12,000 bases of DNA, from the NCBI GenBank assembly GCA_964592965.1, contig CAZQJX010000076.1, positions 1 through 12,000 of the forward strand. Direction: 5' to 3'. Below the pieces are notes generated by a model that did no database searches, was not told the DNA's origin, and saw nothing but the letters and a program-made list of their open reading frames with translations. A program made the position numbers and the translations under genes. Source of the stretch: CAZKMM01 sp964592965 (GTDB lineage Bacteria; RBG-13-61-14; DRUE01). Positions 6,114-12,000 of this stretch are shown one piece after another. Each line of letters opens with the position of its first letter. Position 1 is the stretch's first letter.

Positions 6114-7264
6114 CCAGAAAATCTCTTGTTATTCTCGGCTCTACTGGCTCCATTGGCAGGCAGGCTCTGGATATTATTTCCAGATTCCCTGAGCAGTTTG
6201 AAGTTATTGGTCTGGGAGCTGGTGAAAATGTAGCTTTTTTAAAAGAGCAGATTGAAAAGTTTAAGCCTAAGGTTGTCTGCCTGAAAAACCCTCAAGATGC
6301 TGAAAAGGTAAAAAATGCTTTTCCAAATCAGCTCAGGGTTTTGGCTGGTGAAGAAGGGCTTATTGAATTAGCTTGCCTTAAAGAAGCAGATTTAGTTTTA
6401 ATGGCGCTTGTGGGTGCGGTTGGGCTCAAGCCTCTGCTCAATGCTCTGCGGGCAAAAAAAAGAGTTGCCCTTGCCAACAAAGAGCCAATGGTAATGGCAG
6501 GAAAATTCATCTGCGATGAAGCGGAAAAATCAGGCGCCACCCTCATCCCTGTGGATTCTGAGCATTCAGCTATTTTTCAATTGCTTCAAAGTAGAAAAAA
6601 AGAAGAGGTTAAAAAGGTCATTATTTCTGCTTCAGGTGGTCCTTTTCGTGATAAACCTCTCAGCGAGCTTGAAAGCGTGAGTATAGATGAGGCACTTGCC
6701 CATCCCACTTGGAAGATGGGCAGAAAAATCTCCATTGATTCCGCCACCCTGATGAACAAAGCCCTTGAGCTGATAGAAGCAAAATGGTTTTTTCAGCTTG
6801 AGCCCAGCCAGCTGGAAGTGGTGATTCATCCTCAGAGCATAGTTCATTCTTTGGTGGAGATGAAAGACGGTGCGGTTTTTGCCCATCTTTCCCTACCTGA
6901 TATGCGCATTCCCATTTCCTACGCGCTTTTTTATCCTCAACGGGCAGAGCTTGATTTTCCAAGATTAAATCTCGCCCAGATTGGCAGGCTGGAGTTTTAT
7001 CCTGCGGATTATTCCCGCTTTCCTTCCCTTAGGCTAGGCTTCTGGGCACTCAAGCAGGGAAAGACCCTTCCTGTGGTAATGAACGCAGTTAATGAAATTG
7101 CGGTAGAGGCTTTTCTTTCTGGGAAGATAAGGTTTAATAGAATAGTGGAGCTGGTTGAAGAGATTATGCTTGAACACGAGCCATTTGAGCCAGCGGATTT
7201 AGAAGATATTATCAAAGTTGATGAATGGGCGAGAAAGCGAGCAAAGGAATTAATCAATGGCTAG
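6110..7264 (+). CDS. dxr: 1-deoxy-D-xylulose 5-phosphate reductoisomerase
   Basis: Second enzyme of the MEP (non-mevalonate) isoprenoid pathway: rearranges and reduces DXP to 2-C-methyl-D-erythritol 4-phosphate with NADPH. The NADPH-binding GSTGSIG is at 10-16 and ANKEPMVMAG at 122-131. Metal and substrate ligands are in DSEHSAIFQLL (Asp149, Glu151), SGGPFRD (175-181), HPTWKMG (198-204) and SATLMNKALELIE (Glu220), then HPQSIVHSLV (240-249). The C-terminal helical domain is intact. At 384 residues it is normal in length. Its start overlaps the uppS stop as ATGA and its own stop overlaps rseP by 8 bases, so translation is probably coupled through all three. It supplies isoprenoid precursors upstream of UppS. 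In most relatives of this cluster cdsA lies between these two genes; it is not here. Confidence 0.97.
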   Translation: MTRKSLVILGSTGSIGRQALDIISRFPEQFEVIGLGAGENVAFLKEQIEKFKPKVVCLKNPQDAEKVKNAFPNQLRVLAGEEGLIELACLKEADLVLMALVGAVGLKPLLNALRAKKRVALANKEPMVMAGKFICDEAEKSGATLIPVDSEHSAIFQLLQSRKKEEVKKVIISASGGPFRDKPLSELESVSIDEALAHPTWKMGRKISIDSATLMNKALELIEAKWFFQLEPSQLEVVIHPQSIVHSLVEMKDGAVFAHLSLPDMRIPISYALFYPQRAELDFPRLNLAQIGRLEFYPADYSRFPSLRLGFWALKQGKTLPVVMNAVNEIAVEAFLSGKIRFNRIVELVEEIMLEHEPFEPADLEDIIKVDEWARKRAKELING

Positions 7265-8648
7265 CTTGAGCGGAATATTCTGGGTGCTGGTGCCTTTTTT
7301 AATTATGCTCGGCGTGCTTATTTTTGTGCACGAGCTTGGACATTTCCTTTCTGCCAAAGCCTTTCGGCTTAAAGTTATTCATTTTGCGCTTGGGTTTGGT
7401 CCTTGGATTTTTTCTAAAAAAATCGGAGAGACCGAGTATGGAATTAAATGGATTCCTTTTGGCGGTTCAGTAAAAGTTTTTGGCGACCCCACTGAGATGG
7501 AGACCGAAGAAGAGAAAATCCCGCCCGAAGAAGCTAAAAGAGCGCTCTTTGCTCAGCCAGCCTGGAAAAAGCTGATTGTTTTTTCCGCTGGCGCACTGAT
7601 GAACATTGCTCTTGCATTTGCAGTTGCACCAGCGGTCTATTGGATTGGAATTGAAAAGCTGTGGATAGAAGTTGCTCCACCGCGAGTTGGTGCAATTTTG
7701 CCTAGCTCTCCTGCTGATAAAGCAGGAATAAAGCCGGGTGATTTAATTCTGGAAATAGACCATAAACCTATTAAAAGCTTTCAAGAGTTAATCACCAGAG
7801 AAATGCTCAATCCTGGCAGGGAGCTTGAGTATAAAATTCAGAGAGGAAGCACGGTTTTTGTCAAAAAGATTAAATTAAAAACCAGCAAAGAGGAGCGGGC
7901 TGGGTATTCTGGAATATTGCTTCCGGGCGCAGAGCCGATTATCGGTGCGGTTCAGAGAGGCTCTCCTGCTCAAAAAGCAGGTCTTAAGCCAGATGATAAA
8001 ATCCTTGCTGTTAACGGGCAGAAGGTTCAATACTGGCACGAGCTTACCGAGCTGATTCAAAAAAGCAAAGGCGCTCCTATCACTCTTTTGATTGAAAGAG
8101 AGGGGAGAAAATTTGAGGTAAAACTCGCACCCAAGTATAACCAGCAATACAAAAAATATATGATAGGCATTGCTCAAAAGGAGCGAAGAGTATTTGTTCG
8201 CTATGGCTTTATTGAAGGATTAAAGGAAGGGTTTAAAGAAGCATTATACTGGGCAGGGCTTACTATAAGGGTTGTTGAGAAGCTTTTTAGCGGTCAGCTC
8301 AGCTGGCGCTCGGTGAGCGGTCCTGTTGGGATAGCTGGTATTACCAGTCAGGTAGCTCGCAGGGGAATATCTCATTTTCTTCATCTTTTAGTAATAATCA
8401 GTGTGAATTTGGGGATAATTAATTTAATTCCTATCCCGCCCCTTGATGGCTCGCATATTCTCATCACCAGCATAGAAGCGATTATCCGGCGGAAGCTAAG
8501 CGTGCGTGTAAAAGAAGCGATTTTTCAGACCGGATTTTTGCTTTTAATCGGGTTTATGATTTTGGTCACATTTAATGATTTTCTTCGCTTTCGCCAGCCA
8601 ATTGCTGACTGGTTTAAAGAGCTTTTAAAATCTTTAGGGATTAGGTAA
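7257..8648 (+). CDS. rseP: Site-2 membrane metalloprotease RseP
   Basis: Zinc protease that cuts transmembrane segments, typically of anti-sigma factors, after a first cut outside the membrane. The first membrane segment (about 8-30) contains the zinc-binding HELGH at 25-29; the third zinc ligand is in LDGSH at 396-400 (PIPPLDG). FGFGPW-like residues at 46-50 and KWIPFGGSVKVFG at 64-76 are family hallmarks. Two PDZ domains are visible at roughly 141-210 and 224-290, each with GSPA/SSPADKAG-type carboxylate loops, as in RseP of Gram-negatives. Further hydrophobic segments are near 106-131, 373-395 and 425-440. Length of 463 fits. The ATG at 7257 follows AAGGA (7244-7248) by 8 bases. No sigma or anti-sigma gene is nearby, so the substrate is unknown. 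Confidence 0.95.
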   Translation: MASLSGIFWVLVPFLIMLGVLIFVHELGHFLSAKAFRLKVIHFALGFGPWIFSKKIGETEYGIKWIPFGGSVKVFGDPTEMETEEEKIPPEEAKRALFAQPAWKKLIVFSAGALMNIALAFAVAPAVYWIGIEKLWIEVAPPRVGAILPSSPADKAGIKPGDLILEIDHKPIKSFQELITREMLNPGRELEYKIQRGSTVFVKKIKLKTSKEERAGYSGILLPGAEPIIGAVQRGSPAQKAGLKPDDKILAVNGQKVQYWHELTELIQKSKGAPITLLIEREGRKFEVKLAPKYNQQYKKYMIGIAQKERRVFVRYGFIEGLKEGFKEALYWAGLTIRVVEKLFSGQLSWRSVSGPVGIAGITSQVARRGISHFLHLLVIISVNLGIINLIPIPPLDGSHILITSIEAIIRRKLSVRVKEAIFQTGFLLLIGFMILVTFNDFLRFRQPIADWFKELLKSLGIR

Positions 8649-9346
8649 TGCTGGTTTTAGGAATTGATACCTCCACATTGGCAGGAAGTGTTGCTTTGGT
8701 TGGAGATGATGAGCTACGCTCCGAGCTGGTCTTTAACCTTCGCCGAAAACATACCGAAAGGCTACTTCCCAGCCTAGACTGGATGTTTTCTGAGCTGGGC
8801 ATTGAGCCATCTCAGCTTGATGGAATTGGTGTGGGGATTGGTCCTGGTTCTTTTACTGGTCTGCGGATAGGCTTGGCAACTGCCAAAGGTCTTGCCCTCA
8901 GTTTAAACCTTCCTTTGGTGGGAATTTCCAGCCTGCGAGCTTTGGCTTGGCAGGTGAAATTTTATAAAGGCAATATCCTTACGCTTTTAGATGCACGAAA
9001 AGGACAGGTTTTTGCCCAGTTATTTTGCTCTGAAAATGAGCTGAAAGAGCAGAGCGAGCCACTGGCAATAGAGCCTGAAAAGCTTCTTACAAAAATAACC
9101 CATCCCTGCTTGGCTGTCGGAGAAGGTTATAAAGTTTATCAGGAGGTTTTTTCACGCTCTCACCAGCTTTTTTATGCGGGAAGAGAGTTTGATTATCCCC
9201 GAGCAAGCATAATTGCTTTTTTGGCGCTCAAGGAGCTTGAGAAGGGAGGTGCTTTTGAGCCAGATGAGCTCGTTCCTATCTACATCCGACCGAGTGATGC
9301 TGAGCTGAAAGCAAAAAGGGAGGGAAAAGATGCTAATCATAGCTGA
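8648..9346 (+). CDS. tsaB: tRNA t6A modification protein TsaB
   Basis: Non-catalytic partner of TsaD (with TsaE) in making N6-threonylcarbamoyladenosine at position 37 of ANN-decoding tRNAs; ASKHA fold without full ATPase function. The 232-residue product starts MLVLGIDTSTLAGSVALV and has the diagnostic GIGPGSFTGLRIGLATAKGL (about 63-82), SSLRALA, LDARKGQVFAQLF and a C-terminal PIYIRPSDAE. Start ATG shares one base with the rseP stop (TAATG). Its own end overlaps the next gene by 17 bases. The partners tsaD, tsaE and tsaC and the frequent neighbour rimI are not in this window. Confidence 0.94.
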   Translation: MLVLGIDTSTLAGSVALVGDDELRSELVFNLRRKHTERLLPSLDWMFSELGIEPSQLDGIGVGIGPGSFTGLRIGLATAKGLALSLNLPLVGISSLRALAWQVKFYKGNILTLLDARKGQVFAQLFCSENELKEQSEPLAIEPEKLLTKITHPCLAVGEGYKVYQEVFSRSHQLFYAGREFDYPRASIIAFLALKELEKGGAFEPDELVPIYIRPSDAELKAKREGKDANHS

Positions 9347-10130
9347 GCGGATTAATGCGTCAAGAAAGCCCATCAAAGAGGCGCTCATTGCAAGAAATGA
9401 AAATTTTTTCATTAACGAGGTTAAAGAGATGATTAATGCAGGAGCAAATTTCATTGACATAAACACATCGCATCTGCCTGAAAGGGAGCTTGAGGATATG
9501 CTCTGGCTGGTTGAGCTGGTGCAGAAAAATTTTGATATCCCGCTGGCAATTGATTCTTCCACACCCGAGGTAATTGAAAAGGCGCTGAACAAAATTAACA
9601 AGCCCGGGCAGATGATTAATTCCACCACCCTTGAGCCAGAAAAATATGAAAAACTGTTCAGTCTGATGATGGAGCGAGATGCTTATTTAATCGTGCTACT
9701 TATGGATGAGCAAGGCACACCTCAAAATGACCAAGACCGAATCCGCTCCGCAGAAAAACTTATGAGCATAATTGAAAAGGAAAAAATCCCGCTTGATAAA
9801 ATCCTTGTTGACCCGCTGGTCTTCACTTTGAGCACAGACCATAAAAACGGAATTTACCTTTTTAATGCCATTCTTGAAATCAAAAAAAGATTTCCAGAGC
9901 TTAAGGTAATCTGCGGGCTGAGCAATATCTCTTATGGTCTTCCTAGGCGTGCGCTTTTAAACCGCACCTTTTTGGCAATGCTTCTCCCTTGCGGTCTGGA
10001 CGGGGCACTCATTGACCCGCTTGATAAGCACCTGATGGCTACTTTAAAAGCTGGGCTTGCCCTTTCCGGAAGAGATGAATATTGCCTTGAGTATCTGGGC
10101 GCTTTTCGGGAAGGCAAGCTGGATGTGTAA
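9330..10130 (+). CDS. AcsE-like methyltetrahydrofolate:corrinoid methyltransferase
   Basis: Pterin-binding TIM barrel (DHPS-like superfamily), closest by eye to AcsE, which moves the methyl group of methyl-H4folate to the corrinoid iron-sulfur protein in the Wood-Ljungdahl pathway. The start MLIIAERINASRKPIKEAL and the pterin-site residues known for the Moorella enzyme all have counterparts: Asp75 (LAIDSST), Asn97 (MINSTT), Asp161 (LVDPLVF) and Asn199 (CGLSNIS), with LNRTFLAML and CGLDGALIDP after. Length of 266 matches a stand-alone methyltransferase rather than MetH. GGGAGGG (9318-9324) is 5 bases before the ATG, inside tsaB. No corrinoid protein, CO dehydrogenase or folate gene is in the window, so the methyl acceptor is unknown. 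It could serve acetyl-CoA synthesis, a MtxB-type demethylation route or methionine synthesis; no acs or metH symbol is justified. Confidence 0.85.
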   Translation: MLIIAERINASRKPIKEALIARNENFFINEVKEMINAGANFIDINTSHLPERELEDMLWLVELVQKNFDIPLAIDSSTPEVIEKALNKINKPGQMINSTTLEPEKYEKLFSLMMERDAYLIVLLMDEQGTPQNDQDRIRSAEKLMSIIEKEKIPLDKILVDPLVFTLSTDHKNGIYLFNAILEIKKRFPELKVICGLSNISYGLPRRALLNRTFLAMLLPCGLDGALIDPLDKHLMATLKAGLALSGRDEYCLEYLGAFREGKLDV

Positions 10131-10136
10131 TGAAAG

Positions 10137-11309
10137 ATGAAACGATTTTATCTGGGCACTTCCCTATATTTTTCTGTGCTTAATTTTCTCTTTATTGCCC
10201 TTTGGTGGGCAGGGATGCTTTATCTTCCTTATTACTTCAAACAAGCTGAAGTTGGCGATGCTCGCATCGGACTTTTGATGAGCTTGGTGAGTCTTTCCAC
10301 CCTTATTTTGATTTTGCCTTTAGGAATTCTTTCTGACCGCATCAGCCCAAGATTATTGTTTTTAACAGGCGCAGTAATAATGCTTGTTTTTGCCCTGCTT
10401 TTTCTTTTTCACCCCTCCGCAAATCTGTTTGAGTTATATATTTTGATTTTTGGCTTTGCCAGTGCTTTTATGCAGATTTCTTTATCATCGCTTTTTTTAA
10501 AGCAAATGGAAGAAGCAGAGCGAGGCGGTCAGAGCGCTGTTTACAACATTGGCGGAGTGCTCGGCGCAGGAGTAGGAGCAGAGCTGGGTGGAAGGCTAGT
10601 AGGATACAATCAGGGAGAGGGGCTTTTTTGGTTTGTGCTTTTTATCTCAGTTTTGATTTTTCTCTCTGGGATTTTTCTTCCCAAAGTAAAAGGAGTTGCT
10701 TTTAAAGTTTGGGAATATAAAGAAGAGCTTAAAAAGCCCGCAAGCTGGATTTTGATTTTCATTGTTCTGGTGATTGCCTCGCACGCAGGATTTGAGCATG
10801 CAGGATACACCCTGCTCCAGACCGAAGTTATTGGTTTGCGAGCAAGCGATGTTGGCAGAATTGCTTTTTACCTATCTTTTTGGATGGCAATTGTTTCTTG
10901 GCTGAGCGGAAAGGTTCAAGATAGGACAATGAAGCCGGTTTTATGGGCAGGAGTGGCGCTGATTATCTCTGGCGTTTTTCAGGCAATATCTGCCTATGCG
11001 CACGGGTTTTTTGATTTTCTTCTTTACAGAATGGCGCACACAAGCGGGGATAGCTTTTCCGCGGTTTTAATGCTGGTCATCGCCTCGCTGATCTTTTCCA
11101 AAAAACGAACCGGCGGAAGCTGGGCAGTGGTGGTGATGTTTAGAAACCTAAGCTACTTTCTCTTTTCCAACCTCGGCGGAGTAATCAATCAAAAATGGGG
11201 ATTTAAAGAGAGCTTTGTTTTAAGCGGAGTGATTATGATTTTATCAGGACTTATTCTTATCTTTTTTCTCCGCCCGAAGTTTTGGAGAGAGATGAGTTTT
11301 GGCAGGTAA
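10137..11309 (+). CDS. Major facilitator superfamily permease
   Basis: Membrane transporter of 390 residues with about 12 hydrophobic segments in two halves separated by a charged middle near 185-200 (KVKGVAFKVWEYKEELKKP). Between the second and third segments is GILSDRISPRLLFLTG, an MFS motif-A-like loop; a weaker DRTMKP loop at the matching place in the second half supports the internal duplication. GGVLGAGVGAELGGRLVGY near 138-156 is a Gly-rich fifth segment as in many exporters. The substrate cannot be deduced. ATG at 10137 is 6 bases after the methyltransferase stop; no good ribosome-binding site is seen, so coupling is likely. Last gene of the run, ending 4 bases from a converging gene. 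Confidence 0.85.
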   Translation: MKRFYLGTSLYFSVLNFLFIALWWAGMLYLPYYFKQAEVGDARIGLLMSLVSLSTLILILPLGILSDRISPRLLFLTGAVIMLVFALLFLFHPSANLFELYILIFGFASAFMQISLSSLFLKQMEEAERGGQSAVYNIGGVLGAGVGAELGGRLVGYNQGEGLFWFVLFISVLIFLSGIFLPKVKGVAFKVWEYKEELKKPASWILIFIVLVIASHAGFEHAGYTLLQTEVIGLRASDVGRIAFYLSFWMAIVSWLSGKVQDRTMKPVLWAGVALIISGVFQAISAYAHGFFDFLLYRMAHTSGDSFSAVLMLVIASLIFSKKRTGGSWAVVVMFRNLSYFLFSNLGGVINQKWGFKESFVLSGVIMILSGLILIFFLRPKFWREMSFGR

Positions 11310-11313
11310 AGAA

Positions 11314-11994
11314 CTATATTTTTGAAAGCGATGGCTCAAATTTCCAGTGATAGGGATGAGCAGAGAGCATTAATCTAATTGTTTTTTTACCTTTCGGCTC
11401 CCAGACCAATACGCCAATTTGTGGAATGTCTCTTTGGGGGTCTATTTTGGTTTTTGTGCTTTTGACAAATTTGGGAATTCCTGTCAGGGCTTGAAATCTT
11501 TTGATAAGATTATCTCTCTGTCGCCAGAGAATTCTGGCAATAGTAAAAGTCATAGGGTATGCGTCCCAAGGACCTTTGACCACTTTGTAGTTAAATTTTT
11601 CTTCTTCCTTAAAAAGAAAGCCGAAGGGGCTATATTTGGTAGCAAGGACAATAGCAGAAATATCTATTTTCTGATTATCAACATAATATTCAGCTCCCCA
11701 TAAATAATCATTCAAATAATCAAGCACAGAATCAAATCCATCAAGAATATCTTTATGCTTGGAGCCGATTTTAATTTCAATAGCAATATAGCGGTTGGGG
11801 AATTGCCTTCCTTTTGCTTGTAAATTTCCTAAAATTACTAGGTCCGGTCTTTTGCCAGCGATTGTGTTTTTTACCTGAAATCTATCCCAGCTTTCTTTAA
11901 GAGGCTTTTTATTTTCGTCAAAGATTTTAAAGCCGAGCCTCTCCAAAGCTCCGCCCAGCTCTAGCTTAACTTTTTTCTCTCCTTTAATGTTCAT
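11314..11994 (-). CDS. Uncharacterised PD-(D/E)XK nuclease-like protein
   Basis: I do not recognise a named family. The 226 residues contain the spacing and residues of a PD-(D/E)XK nuclease core: a Glu in the first helix (Glu18 in LGGALERLGF), Pro50-Asp51 in KRPDLVIL, then a strand with Glu73-x-Lys75 (YIAIEIKIG). Aromatic and basic residues are common after it, and the C-terminal third has a short WEPKGKKTIRLML strand pair. No signal peptide or membrane segment is seen. The first visible start is ATG at 11994, only 6 bases from the window edge (CAAAAG), so a ribosome-binding site cannot be judged and the true start may lie outside. It could be a DNA nuclease, a restriction-like or DNA-repair accessory protein, or an inactive relative. 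It converges on the MFS gene and is not part of that operon. Confidence 0.6.
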   Translation of the reverse strand: MNIKGEKKVKLELGGALERLGFKIFDENKKPLKESWDRFQVKNTIAGKRPDLVILGNLQAKGRQFPNRYIAIEIKIGSKHKDILDGFDSVLDYLNDYLWGAEYYVDNQKIDISAIVLATKYSPFGFLFKEEEKFNYKVVKGPWDAYPMTFTIARILWRQRDNLIKRFQALTGIPKFVKSTKTKIDPQRDIPQIGVLVWEPKGKKTIRLMLSAHPYHWKFEPSLSKI

Positions 11995-12000
11995 CTTTTG

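Noticed and set aside
9152..9628. Minus-strand open frame of 158 codons across the tsaB/methyltransferase junction
   Set aside because: It lies opposite two well-supported genes, and its Ser/Ile/Leu-rich translation shows no domain; an antisense shadow.
11264..11285. TCTCC...GGAGA stem near the end of the MFS gene as a terminator
   Set aside because: Only five pairs with a 12-base loop, within the coding sequence, and no T-run after it.

Overview
The window looks like a bacterial chromosome segment from an anaerobic or deep-branching lineage. Base composition is moderate, leaning AT, and coding density is very high. The case for Bacteria is strong: rpsB, tsf, frr, uppS and dxr are bacterial in kind, and Shine-Dalgarno motifs of the AGGAGG type recur. 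A homologue of the Wood-Ljungdahl methyltransferase AcsE hints at an anaerobe with corrinoid-linked one-carbon metabolism. I cannot assign a phylum.

Layout. (1) Bases 1-125 hold no convincing complete gene; the tail of a + strand gene may end at 54. (2) Bases 126-2302, minus strand, form a two-gene unit: a GMC-family flavin oxidoreductase with a four-cysteine insert, then thiE (thiamine phosphate synthase). A good sigma70-type promoter lies just upstream. (3) Bases 2306-2555 form a divergent regulatory gap. They carry the minus promoter, AT-rich sequence that should hold the rpsB promoter, and a GC-rich, strongly self-complementary rpsB leader that can be drawn as a pseudoknot ending next to the ribosome-binding site. 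(4) Bases 2556-11309, + strand, form a tightly packed ten-gene run: rpsB, tsf, pyrH, frr, uppS, dxr, rseP, tsaB, an AcsE-like pterin-dependent methyltransferase and an MFS permease. Gaps are at most 26 bases and several genes overlap. (5) On the minus strand, converging four bases from the permease, is an unrecognised protein with a PD-(D/E)XK nuclease-like motif set; its start lies near the right edge.

How they work together. The first eight genes of the + run belong to a widely conserved bacterial neighbourhood. It covers ribosomal protein S2, elongation factor Ts, UMP kinase, ribosome recycling, undecaprenyl diphosphate synthesis, the MEP isoprenoid pathway (dxr makes precursors that uppS polymerises), the site-2 protease RseP and tRNA t6A modification (TsaB). 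The usual cdsA between uppS and dxr is absent. The methyltransferase and permease appear to be lineage-specific additions to the end of the run. The most interesting items are the rpsB leader, the missing cdsA, the stand-alone AcsE-like gene, the Cys-cluster GMC enzyme beside thiE, and the nuclease-like orphan.
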